Positions 9,512 to 17,606 of a DNA stretch of 64,000 bases are shown in pieces (the first letter of the stretch is position 1; the number at the start of each line of letters is the position of its first letter). Below the pieces are notes generated by a model that was not told where the DNA came from, made no database searches, and was given only the letters and a program-made list of their open reading frames with translations. This stretch comes from Bernardetia sp. MNP-M8 (lineage in GTDB: Bacteria; Bacteroidota; Bacteroidia; Cytophagales; Bernardetiaceae): NCBI RefSeq assembly GCF_037126285.1, contig NZ_CP147012.1, positions 1,426,001 through 1,490,000 of the forward strand. The letters run 5' to 3'. Made by a program: the position numbers and the translations under genes.

Positions 9512-10063
9512 TTATTTACCTGCGCTCTTACCAGCCTTACGACGAACCTGTTCGCCTACAAAGCGTACACCTTTACCTTTATACGGCTCTACTTTACGAA
9601 GAGAACGAATTTTGGCAGTAATGTGTCCGAGTAATTCTTTGTCGCTAGATTCTAAGGTAACTTTTGGGTTCTGACCTTTAAGCATTTCAGCACTTACAGC
9701 AATTTCTTTTGGCACTTGCAAAAAGATAGCGTGTGAGTAACCTAAATTAAGCTCAAGGATTTGACCTTTTGCTTCTGCTTTATATCCAACACCTACAAGC
9801 TCTAAATGAGTTTTGTAGCCATTAGAAACGCCTTCCACCATATTTTGTACCAATGAACGGTACAAGCCATGCATAGCACGAGTCTGTTTTTCTTCGTCTT
9901 TACGTTCGAAAACCAACTTATCATCTTCCACTTTAGCAGTGATTCTTGGGTCAATAGTGCGAGAAAGCTCGCCTCTTGTACCTTTGACTTTGATGGTGTT
10001 TTCCGAAACGTCTATAGTTACTCCACTAGGGATAGTAACTGGGTTTTTACCAATTCGTGACAT
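9512..10063 (-). CDS. rplF: 50S ribosomal protein L6
   Basis: A 183-residue uL6 with the N-terminal SRIGKNPVTIPSGV, the duplicated alpha/beta fold and the C-terminal KVEPYKGKGVRF signature. It binds 23S rRNA near the sarcin-ricin loop. Gaps of 142 nt to rplR and 159 nt to rpsH are wider than usual for this operon. Confidence 0.97.
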   Translation of the reverse strand: MSRIGKNPVTIPSGVTIDVSENTIKVKGTRGELSRTIDPRITAKVEDDKLVFERKDEEKQTRAMHGLYRSLVQNMVEGVSNGYKTHLELVGVGYKAEAKGQILELNLGYSHAIFLQVPKEIAVSAEMLKGQNPKVTLESSDKELLGHITAKIRSLRKVEPYKGKGVRFVGEQVRRKAGKSAGK

Positions 10064-10222
10064 TTTCTATCAGATTTATTAGATAATTTAATTACTGTTT
10101 TTATAGTTCTGTAACAATTTTCATTTTAGCGATTAACAGAAATTAGTTTTGCTACAAAGAGTATAAATCAAATAATTAAAAACCTAAATGAATTATACGA
10201 ATTATATGAAATGAGTGCAATA

Positions 10223-10621
10223 TTAATATACGTAGCAAAGCACTTCTCCTCCTACACTGTTTGTACGAGCTTCTTTGTCAGTCATAACGCCGTGTGAAGT
10301 AGAAATTACAGCAATACCCAATCCATTGAGTACACGTGGTAATTCACTTGCTTTGCGATACTGACGCAGACCTGGCTTGCTTACACGCTCTAAGTGTGTA
10401 ATCGCAGGAGTACGAGTAGCAGGATGATACTTTAATGCTATTTTGATAGATGCACCTACAGGAGCATCAACAAATTTATAGCCTTGTATATAGCCTTTAT
10501 CATATAAAATTTTAGTCATTTCCTTCTTCAATTTTGAAGCTGGAACTTCCACAATTCTATGATTAGCTTTGATTGCGTTTCTGAGTCTAGTCAGATAGTC
10601 TGCAATAGGATCCGTTGTCAT
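10223..10621 (-). CDS. rpsH: 30S ribosomal protein S8
   Basis: A 132-residue uS8. The N-terminus [18 protein letters not shown] and the C-terminal [18 protein letters not shown] block are standard. S8 binds central 16S rRNA and in other bacteria represses the spc operon. Whether that feedback exists here is unknown. Confidence 0.97.
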   Translation of the reverse strand: MTTDPIADYLTRLRNAIKANHRIVEVPASKLKKEMTKILYDKGYIQGYKFVDAPVGASIKIALKYHPATRTPAITHLERVSKPGLRQYRKASELPRVLNGLGIAVISTSHGVMTDKEARTNSVGGEVLCYVY

Positions 10622-10732
10622 TCCCTCAAGGTTTGTATTCAGGAAATATGAAAAAAGAACTTAATTTTTTATTCCCTAAATGTTGTAAAGGTTCTAAAGA
10701 ATTCGAAATTATTCTAGTTCTTGTAAAAAGTA

Positions 10733-11020
10733 TTACCAGCTTGATTTGGTTACGCCTGGTATTTTTCCGTCGTTTGCCATTTCTCTAAAAACGACACGAC
10801 AGATACCAAAACGGCGCATGTAGCCACGAGGGCGACCCGTCAAACGGCAACGATTATGCAAGCGAACAGGAGAAGAATCTTTTGGAAGTTTGTCAAGAGC
10901 GATTTGCGCCTCAACATCTCCGTCCTTTGCAAGTTTTTTGAGTTCTACACGTTTTGCAGCGTATTTATCTACCAATTTTTGGCGTTTACGCTCACGTGCA
11001 ATCATCGATGATTTAGCCAT
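10733..11020 (-). CDS. rpsN: 30S ribosomal protein S14, zinc-free long form
   Basis: A 95-residue uS14 of the long type that lacks the CxxC zinc-binding pairs of the short form. It begins [17 protein letters not shown] and carries the [19 protein letters not shown] signature. It lies between rplE and rpsH, the canonical place, with gaps of 205 and 111 nt. Confidence 0.96.
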   Translation of the reverse strand: MAKSSMIARERKRQKLVDKYAAKRVELKKLAKDGDVEAQIALDKLPKDSSPVRLHNRCRLTGRPRGYMRRFGICRVVFREMANDGKIPGVTKSSW

Positions 11021-11225
11021 AATGTATGATTGACTTAGATTTGGATTTGAACTTTATTAGATTTGAACTTCAATTAGGCTTGGTTCTGAAACGATATTTT
11101 TAAATTTCTAGTTTAATTTTGTTCTATTAGGAATAAATTAAAGTAAATTTAGATAAAAACATAGATTTAGATAAAGTCAGATTTGTTCAAAATTGATTGA
11201 ATCCAGTAGTTGCGTTCAGCAATTA

Positions 11226-11771
11226 TTAAGTGCGAAACGGCATACCCAATTCTTTCAAAAGAGCTAACCCTTCTTCATCCGTTTGAGCAGAAGTAACAAA
11301 GGTAATATCCATTCCTGTAATTTGCTTGACTTTGTCAATTGAAATCTCAGGGAATATAATTTGTTCTTTCACGCCCAATGTATAGTTTCCACGACCATCA
11401 AAGCCTTTATCGCTAATACCTTTGAAGTCACGTACACGAGGCATTGAAACTGTTACTAAACGGTCTAAGAATTCATACATCTGATCGCCTCTAAGCGTTA
11501 CACGTACACCAATTGGCATATCTTCACGAAGTTTAAAGTTCGAGATAGCCTTTTTAGAATAGGTAGGTACGGCACGTTGTCCAGCGATAGTAGAAATTTC
11601 TTCTACAGCAGTATCGATGAGTTTCTTGTCTGAAACAGCTTTTCCAACTCCACTATTAATACAAATTTTTTGCAAACGAGCCACTCGCATGACTGATTTG
11701 AATTCGAATTTGTCTTTAAGAGCAGGAACTACTTCATTGAAGTATTTATCTTTTAAACGAGGTGTTGCCAT
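11226..11771 (-). CDS. rplE: 50S ribosomal protein L5
   Basis: A 181-residue uL5, which binds 5S rRNA and contacts the P-site tRNA. Visible signatures are [31 protein letters not shown] and the C-terminal [15 protein letters not shown]. It begins 2 nt after the rplX stop, so the two are very likely translationally coupled. Confidence 0.97.
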   Translation of the reverse strand: MATPRLKDKYFNEVVPALKDKFEFKSVMRVARLQKICINSGVGKAVSDKKLIDTAVEEISTIAGQRAVPTYSKKAISNFKLREDMPIGVRVTLRGDQMYEFLDRLVTVSMPRVRDFKGISDKGFDGRGNYTLGVKEQIIFPEISIDKVKQITGMDITFVTSAQTDEEGLALLKELGMPFRT

Positions 11772-11773
11772 AA

Positions 11774-12115
11774 CTATTTAATAATTTCACCACTTTTTTT
11801 AGAATAACGAACAAGCTTACCGTTCTCATCTTTTTTGCGACCGATACGAGTAGCTTTGCCAGAGGCATCTACATGCGCTACGTTGCTGATGTGAATAGGA
11901 GCTTCCATTTCGATGATACCACCTTCTGGATTGTTAGCAGACGGTTTAATATGCTTCTTAACCATATTAATTCCTTCTAAGATAACACGTTGCTCACTAA
12001 CTTTTACCTCAGTAATTGTTCCTTGTTCGCCTTTGTGGTTGCCCGCAATTACGATTACGTTGTCTCCCCTCTTTACATGAAGTTTGACAGATTTTTGAGT
12101 GTTTTTCTTTTTCAT
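11774..12115 (-). CDS. rplX: 50S ribosomal protein L24
   Basis: A uL24 with the KOW motif ([20 protein letters not shown]) that initiates 50S assembly. The frame is open up to an ATG at 12136, but the better start is the internal ATG at 12113-12115. This gives 113 residues beginning [17 protein letters not shown], in line with the family. The seven extra residues (MYKSLRI) are not family-like. Confidence 0.95.
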   Translation of the reverse strand: MKKKNTQKSVKLHVKRGDNVIVIAGNHKGEQGTITEVKVSEQRVILEGINMVKKHIKPSANNPEGGIIEMEAPIHISNVAHVDASGKATRIGRKKDENGKLVRYSKKSGEIIK

Positions 12116-12231
12116 AATCCGTAAGGATTTGTACAATTAGTACATTAGTGTCTAACACTTAATAATTTAAAGAAGACTTTTTAACAATTTAATTATCAAT
12201 TTGTAATTGCAAATTAATAATTTAGTTGATA

Positions 12232-12600
12232 TTAAAGTACTTCGGGAGCTAAAGAAACAATTTTCATGAATCTTTTATCTCTTAGTTCACGTGCCACTGG
12301 ACCAAAAATACGAGTACCACGAGGCTCATTTTGAGCATTTAGTAATACTGCTGCATTTTCTTCAAAGCGAATATATGAACCATCTTTGCGGCGTATCTCT
12401 TTTTTGGTACGCACTACGACTGCTTTCGAAACTGCACCTTTCTTAATATTTCCAGAAGGGATTGCAGATTTAACAGAAACGACAATTGTATCTCCTACAG
12501 AAGCATAACGTTTCTTTGTACCGCCTAATACACGAATACATAAAACTTCTTTTGCTCCAGAGTTGTCAGCAACTGCTAAACGACTTTCTTGTTGAATCAT
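12232..12600 (-). CDS. rplN: 50S ribosomal protein L14
   Basis: A 122-residue uL14 of standard length. It begins [19 protein letters not shown] and contains the family block [19 protein letters not shown]. It forms part of the interface with the 30S subunit. It lies 174 nt after rpsQ and 116 nt before the chosen rplX start. Confidence 0.98.
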   Translation of the reverse strand: MIQQESRLAVADNSGAKEVLCIRVLGGTKKRYASVGDTIVVSVKSAIPSGNIKKGAVSKAVVVRTKKEIRRKDGSYIRFEENAAVLLNAQNEPRGTRIFGPVARELRDKRFMKIVSLAPEVL

Positions 12601-12773
12601 CGCTCAATAATAATTAGAGAGTGAAACGATGTGCTACTAAAATTGATTATAAATGAATAACCAAAAAAAGTAACGTTATTTTTAGATTGATTTGTTTTAA
12701 TAGATTAGTTAAAATCTTTTAAGACAAAACTAGAAAGGCTTTTTATTGTAGTTTTTATTAAAAACACATACAA

Positions 12774-13055
12774 TTACTTAGCACGTTCTAAGATTTCGAC
12801 CAAACGCCAACGTTTAAGTTTGCTCAATGGTCTTGTTTCCATAATACGAACACGGTCTCCGATATTAGCAGTATTGCCTTCGTCGTGTGCCATGAATGTA
12901 GAAGTTTTCTTCACAAACTTTCCGTATAATGGGTGCTTCACTTTACGTTCTACCGAAACAGTGATTGTAGATGTCATTTTATTACTTTTGACAATTCCAA
13001 TACGTTCTTTACGGCTTGCACGCTCAGTGTTTTGTACTGTTGGTTGTTGTTCCAT
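12774..13055 (-). CDS. rpsQ: 30S ribosomal protein S17
   Basis: A 93-residue uS17 with the OB-fold signatures [19 protein letters not shown] and [20 protein letters not shown] and the C-terminal [19 protein letters not shown]. It is a primary binder of the 16S 5' domain. It follows rpmC after 46 nt. Confidence 0.97.
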   Translation of the reverse strand: MEQQPTVQNTERASRKERIGIVKSNKMTSTITVSVERKVKHPLYGKFVKKTSTFMAHDEGNTANIGDRVRIMETRPLSKLKRWRLVEILERAK

Positions 13056-13101
13056 AGTCAGAATACTGTTAGAAATAATTACTCAATATGATAATAAGTA
13101 A

Positions 13102-13314
13102 TTACTTAGATTTAGCAATTTTTCTTGCTGTTTGTTCAGTTTTTAGACGAGCTACCATACGTTTTGCATCTCTTATACTTGAAGGGTTCTCAATTTGAGA
13201 AATAGCGTGGCTAAATTTCAAGCGTTGAAGAGCAGTTTGTTGTTCAGCTATTTTAGTAGCTAAGGCTGCGTCATCTAGTCCTCTGATTTCTTCTTTTGTT
13301 TCTTTAATTGTCAT
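13102..13314 (-). CDS. rpmC: 50S ribosomal protein L29
   Basis: A 70-residue uL29, a two-helix hairpin at the exit tunnel. The C-terminal half LKFSHAISQIENPSSIRDAK is the family signature. It lies 61 nt after rplP. Confidence 0.95.
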   Translation of the reverse strand: MTIKETKEEIRGLDDAALATKIAEQQTALQRLKFSHAISQIENPSSIRDAKRMVARLKTEQTARKIAKSK

Positions 13315-13375
13315 AACTTTTTTGAAATAAGGGTCGGTTAAGATGTTTTAGATTTACCTTAATCGTTACTTAGGT

Positions 13376-13801
13376 TTATGCTTCGTAATCAATACGAGTT
13401 ACAAATCTAGTTTTGATTGGTAATTTTTGAGCTGCAAGGCGCAATGCTTCACTAGCTGTTTCTTTATCTACACCCGAAATTTCAAAAAGCACTGTACCTG
13501 GTACGACAGGAGCTACCCAATATTCAGGAGCACCTTTACCCTTACCCATACGAACCTCTGCAGGTTTTTTGGTAATTGGTTTGTCAGGGAAAATGCGAAT
13601 CCAGACCTGACCTTGACGCTTCATTGCACGAGTAACGGCAATACGAGCTGCTTCAATTTGACGTGAAGTAATCCACGCTGGCTCCAAGGCTTTGATACCG
13701 AAATCACCAAAATCCACCAAAAAACCACGTTGAGCAATACCTCTAGTACGACGTACTTCTTTATGACGTTTACGAAACTTGGTGCGCTTAGGCTGTAACA
13801 T
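13376..13801 (-). CDS. rplP: 50S ribosomal protein L16
   Basis: A 141-residue uL16, located by the A-site and the peptidyl-transferase centre. Diagnostic blocks are [36 protein letters not shown] and [16 protein letters not shown]. In almost all bacteria rpsC lies directly upstream; here nothing coding precedes it, so rplP is the first gene of the transcript and has a leader of about 540 nt. Confidence 0.98.
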   Translation of the reverse strand: MLQPKRTKFRKRHKEVRRTRGIAQRGFLVDFGDFGIKALEPAWITSRQIEAARIAVTRAMKRQGQVWIRIFPDKPITKKPAEVRMGKGKGAPEYWVAPVVPGTVLFEISGVDKETASEALRLAAQKLPIKTRFVTRIDYEA

Positions 13802-14347
13802 AACTCCTTTTGCGTTTAATGGTCTTTAAAAAGATAAATTTGAAAATGATTTTTGAGAAAAACGAATAATTGAATTATGAATTAATCTTACAAAATCAAA
13901 TCTTTTCAAAATATCAATTATGAATTACGTTTTTATTCTGTTCTTTTTTTCATTCAGAGACAAACAACAAAAAAAGCTTTCTTTTAAAGGATAGATTCGG
14001 ATTAGGAATCTTAACCTTTTCAAAAAACTTAATATAATGTAGTTCTTTCTACAATGAGTAAAAGAAGTGAGATTAAATTACGCTTTTCAAATCCCTTTAG
14101 TATTTAATAAATACTTTAGATGCTATGTGAAACAGATTCACACGTATTGGATTCTTTCTCAAAAAATTCTTTAATAGTAATCTTAATTAAAAGATTTTTT
14201 TATTAGTATATTCTAACAGCTTTTTCATTGTGGAATGAAGAAAAGCTCAAGAAAAGCGATTTTGAAAAAGGACTTGTACGCAAATGAACAACTTATTTTG
14301 CCATTAAATGACAACAATTTGTTCACGTATAGTATCCTTTAGGGAAT

Positions 14348-14378
14348 GCAAAGGTACAAATAATTTACAGACTTCCAA
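14348..14378 (-). promoter_or_regulatory. Main promoter of the rplP ribosomal operon
   Basis: On the minus strand TTG (14376-14378), a 19-nt spacer and TACCTTTGC (14348-14356) give a textbook Bacteroidota promoter. The last bases of the -7 box match the elements before rplO and tRNA-Asn exactly. Predicted start near 14342. Confidence 0.85.
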
Positions 14379-14494
14379 ACAGTTAGTATAAAAATTCTCA
14401 ATTATTTTAGATTATTTCTCTGTATGGGGAACTTTTATACAAATAGGTTGAATAGGAATGCCAAATATATGAAGGAAAACACAAGAAATAGGCT

Positions 14495-14526
14495 TTGTTA
14501 AAATGACGGAATGTTACTACATTTGC
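14495..14526 (+). promoter_or_regulatory. Promoter of the MBOAT/SGNH genes
   Basis: TTG at 14495-14497, a 20-nt spacer and TACATTTGC at 14518-14526. The predicted start near 14533 leaves a leader of about 70 nt before the ATG at 14605. Confidence 0.75.
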
Positions 14527-14604
14527 TGAAATAAATTTGTATTATGCTGAATGATAGCATTACACAAAAAAGTTAACCTGTTATAATTATATAGACACTC
14601 AATA

Positions 14605-16068
14605 ATGTTATTTAATTCAATTGATTTTGCAATTTTTTTGCCAGTAGTATTTATATTTTATTGGTTTATAACATATAAAAGTCTAAACCTCCAAAACTTT
14701 CTAATAGTAGTTGCGAGTTATTTATTTTATGGTTGGTGGGATTGGAGATTTTTATTGTTGATTATCTTTAGTACTGTTGTTGATTATGTTATTGGGCAAG
14801 GATTAAAAACTCAAGAAAATCAATATAAAAGAAAAGTATTATTAAGTATAAGTGTTTTAGTTAATTTTGGATTGCTAGTTTTTTTTAAATATTATAATTT
14901 TTTTCTTGATAACTTTATTACTGCATTTTCATTTTTAGGTACAGAAATAAAGATTACCTCATTAAATATCATTTTACCTGTTGGAATTAGTTTTTATACT
15001 TTTCAAACTTTGAGTTACACAATTGACGTTTACAAGCGAAAACTTGAGCCAACAAGCGACTTTATTGCATTTTCAGCATTTGTTAGCTTTTTTCCTCAAT
15101 TAGTTGCAGGGCCAATTGAGAGGGCAACCCATTTACTTCCCCAGTTCTATAAAAAGCGCAATTTTGATTATTTGAAAGCAGTTGATGGTATGCGCCAAAT
15201 TCTATGGGGTTTATTCAAAAAAGTTGTAATTGCTGATAATTGTGCAGAATATGCAAATCTCATTTTTAATAATTCAACTGAATATTCGGGAAGCACATTG
15301 GTACTTGGTGCTCTATTCTTTACTTTTCAAATTTATGGTGACTTTTCAGGATATTCTGATATTGCAATTGGAACGTCTAGGCTTTTTGGTTTTGATTTAA
15401 TGCAAAATTTTAATTTTCCTTATTTTTCAAGAGACATTGCTGAGTTTTGGAGAAGGTGGCATATTTCCCTTTCTACTTGGTTTAGAGATTATCTTTATAT
15501 TCCTTTGGGTGGCAGTCGTGGCAGTAACTGGGCAAAGATTAGAAATGTATTTATTATTTTTATTGTAAGTGGGTTTTGGCATGGTGCAAATTGGACGTTT
15601 ATTATTTGGGGAATACTAAATGCTGTTTATTTTCTACCTCTTTTGCTGACCAATATTAATCGAAATAATTTAGAGATAGTAGCAAAAGGAAAACTTTTAC
15701 CAAGTCTAAAAGAATTATTTTTCATGCTCTCCACATTTGCTCTTACCGTTTTTGCTTGGATATTCTTCAGAGCTGAAAATATTGGACATGCCTTTTCATT
15801 TATTCAAGACATGCTAATTGGTCTTATGACAAAAAGTGGATATGTTCAAACAATAAACTTAGTTCATTGGCAAATTGGATATGAAGTTTTGTTTTTAGTG
15901 TTAATTTTTATTCTAATGGAGTGGGCAGGAAGAGAGGGGCAATACGCAATTTCAGATATAGGTATGAAGTGGAAGCGTCCATTCAGATATGCCCTATATT
16001 ACTTAATTATAGCTGCAATTTATTGGTTTGGTGGCAATGAGCAACAATTTATTTATTTCCAATTTTAA
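14605..16068 (+). CDS. MBOAT-family membrane-bound O-acyltransferase (AlgI/DltB type)
   Basis: A 487-residue protein with about ten or eleven membrane segments. The family signatures are FFPQLVAGPIERA, AEFWRRWHISLSTWFRDYLY followed by IPLGGSRG, and SGFWHGANWTFIIWG, with the conserved catalytic His at residue 326. Such enzymes pass acyl groups, usually acetyl, across the membrane to an extracytoplasmic acceptor, for example alginate (AlgI) or teichoic acid (DltB). The acceptor here is unknown; a surface polysaccharide is a reasonable guess. The next gene starts 2 nt later and encodes the usual type of partner. Confidence 0.92.
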   Translation: MLFNSIDFAIFLPVVFIFYWFITYKSLNLQNFLIVVASYLFYGWWDWRFLLLIIFSTVVDYVIGQGLKTQENQYKRKVLLSISVLVNFGLLVFFKYYNFFLDNFITAFSFLGTEIKITSLNIILPVGISFYTFQTLSYTIDVYKRKLEPTSDFIAFSAFVSFFPQLVAGPIERATHLLPQFYKKRNFDYLKAVDGMRQILWGLFKKVVIADNCAEYANLIFNNSTEYSGSTLVLGALFFTFQIYGDFSGYSDIAIGTSRLFGFDLMQNFNFPYFSRDIAEFWRRWHISLSTWFRDYLYIPLGGSRGSNWAKIRNVFIIFIVSGFWHGANWTFIIWGILNAVYFLPLLLTNINRNNLEIVAKGKLLPSLKELFFMLSTFALTVFAWIFFRAENIGHAFSFIQDMLIGLMTKSGYVQTINLVHWQIGYEVLFLVLIFILMEWAGREGQYAISDIGMKWKRPFRYALYYLIIAAIYWFGGNEQQFIYFQF

Positions 16069-16070
16069 TT

Positions 16071-16919
16071 ATGAAACAGTTTGTCAGAAGGTCTATTTTA
16101 TTTTTTATTCCATTAATTTCCGTGTTATATATAAGATCAATCTACCTACTAATTAGTGATGAATATAAAAACATTGTTGCAGGTAATGAAATTTATATAT
16201 CTATCAAAAAAAGTAAGCAGAAATCAAACAAAAAGATTGTACTTATTGGCGATAGCGTTGGGAATCAACTATTCAGTAACAAGAACGACCATGATTCAAT
16301 AAATTCGTTAGCTTCTAATCAAGCGATTGGAGTGATTGGTCAATATCTTTTACTAAATAATTATCTCAAATCAGGTAACAAACCTGAGAGGGTTTATATG
16401 ATATATAATCCATTTAGTTTTCAAAATAATCTAAATCAAATTTTTACTTTTCATTATTTCTTAAAGCCATTTTATAAAGATGAATATGTAGATGTGTTTT
16501 CTAATACTGTAATAAATCAAATAGATAAAATACCGTTTTCTAATTTTTGTCGTGAACCATACATATTAACGTCAAACTGGAGTCCTAATTTTAATTCCGA
16601 TGATAGTATTGATTATACTTTTTTATCTCCTATTTCAAAAGAATACTTAATTAAAATAAATAAATTATGCACTACAAACAATATAAGTTTCTACATTATA
16701 CCAGCACCAACTAAAGTGTCTAATAAAAGAGTAGTACAACGTTTTAATAAAAAGGAAGTTTTAGGATTATCTTTAGAAAATGAATTAACTTATTATTTAA
16801 GTAATATTGGTTACTTTCCTGATAGTTTATTCTTAGATTATGTGCATCTAAAAGAACCTGAAAACTTAAGAAGTTATATTTTGAATGAAATGAACCAAAT
16901 AAAACAACATCAAAAGTGA
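16071..16919 (+). CDS. Membrane-anchored SGNH-like protein, partner of the MBOAT acyltransferase
   Basis: 282 residues with one N-terminal membrane anchor (about residues 8-28) and the rest outside. A GDS motif follows at residues 60-62 (IVLIGDSVGN), and near the C-terminus a DxxH motif (DYVHL, D256 and H259). These match blocks I and V of SGNH hydrolases. MBOAT genes are typically paired with such proteins (DltD, AlgJ/AlgX, PatB), which complete the acyl transfer on the outer face. It starts 2 nt after the MBOAT stop. The middle of the protein is not recognisably similar to any family I know. Confidence 0.7.
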   Translation: MKQFVRRSILFFIPLISVLYIRSIYLLISDEYKNIVAGNEIYISIKKSKQKSNKKIVLIGDSVGNQLFSNKNDHDSINSLASNQAIGVIGQYLLLNNYLKSGNKPERVYMIYNPFSFQNNLNQIFTFHYFLKPFYKDEYVDVFSNTVINQIDKIPFSNFCREPYILTSNWSPNFNSDDSIDYTFLSPISKEYLIKINKLCTTNNISFYIIPAPTKVSNKRVVQRFNKKEVLGLSLENELTYYLSNIGYFPDSLFLDYVHLKEPENLRSYILNEMNQIKQHQK

Positions 16920-17377
16920 ATTTTAAAGAAATAATTGAAGAGATATACTACAAAATTAAAAATTTAGAAGATAAAGGAAATGTAGCTTCTTATATTCCTG
17001 AACTAGCAACTATTGATTCAGAAAACTTTGGAATATATATTTCTACGCTTGACCAAAACAACTTCGGTATTGGAAACTGGGAAGATAAGTTTTCTATTCA
17101 AAGTATTGCTAAAGTATTATCATTAGTTTTAGCGTATCGAATGGTAGGTGAAAAAATCTGGACTCGGCTTGGTGTTGAGCCTTCTGGAAATCCATTCAAT
17201 TCTCTTACTCAACTAGAAGTAGATAATGGAATACCTAGAAACCCGTTTATAAATGCTGGTGCAATCGTAATTTATGATATTTTGATTAGCCATTTAGAAA
17301 ACCCAAAAGAAGATTTTTTGGGTTTTGTAAGAAGTATTTCTAATAATACAGAATTAAACCCCTGCTGTCGCTCATAA
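16916..17377 (+). pseudogene. glsA: Glutaminase, truncated after about half its length
   Basis: A GTG start overlaps the preceding stop by 4 nt. Residues 1-147 match the N-terminal half of class A glutaminases (glutamine to glutamate and ammonia), including the catalytic SxxK pair (S63 and K66 in FSIQSIAKV) and the NPFINAGAIV block. Full-length enzymes have about 300 residues. Here the frame leaves the family near nucleotide 17357 and stops after six unrelated residues (NPCCRS). The C-terminal half, which completes the active site, is not found anywhere downstream. It is most likely non-functional. Confidence 0.85.
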
Positions 17378-17450
17378 AACCATAAATGCCGTCGCTTGGC
17401 TTTGCCGAGTGACTTATATGTATTCGGCATCCTGCCATGTATTTGTATTT
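17357..17450. repeat. GC-rich structured element at the glutaminase break point
   Basis: From the break in the glutaminase frame onward the base composition rises sharply for about 90 nt. Outer arms ATGCCG (17386-17391) and CGGCAT (17425-17430) enclose an 8-bp hairpin (17393-17400 with 17404-17411, two G-T pairs). It looks like the end or remnant of a mobile element; I do not recognise the family. Confidence 0.5.
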
Positions 17451-17540
17451 TGCTATTTTACACTGACAATCACAAACCAAAAAACTAAGTAAAACAGACT
17501 ACACAAAAAGCACACAAATCAAAAACTTTTAATTGTGTGA

Positions 17541-17580
17541 TTCAAAAAAAAGACGATTCAAAATAGAATCGCCTTTTTTG
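17541..17580 (-). terminator. Terminator of the large secreted subtilase gene
   Basis: A 9-bp stem (17551-17559 with 17566-17574; one G-T pair on the minus strand) with a 6-nt loop. It is followed on the minus strand by eight T, about 30 nt after the stop at 17607. The poly-A/T flanks on both sides would also stop plus-strand transcripts. Confidence 0.8.
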
Positions 17581-17606
17581 TTAAGTTTTAATTGAGAGTT
17601 AAGATT

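Larger units (their letters stand above)
13802..14604. other. Divergent control region between rplP and the MBOAT gene, long rplP leader
   Basis: No gene and no remnant of rpsC or rplV can be read in either direction. It holds two divergent promoters (14348-14378 minus, 14495-14526 plus). The stretch from about 14342 down to 13802 is therefore an untranslated leader of the ribosomal transcript, with several short AT-rich direct repeats but no terminator I can recognise. Confidence 0.65.

Noticed and set aside
13802-14340. Remnant of rpsC upstream of rplP
   Set aside because: Reading the minus strand in all frames gives only short AT-rich peptides without any S3-like block.
17357-17450. Integron attC site or group II intron end as an explanation of the GC-rich element
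   Set aside because: No attC core sites (RYYYAAC/GTTRRRY pairs) and no domain V/VI-like hairpin could be made out; left as an unidentified element.
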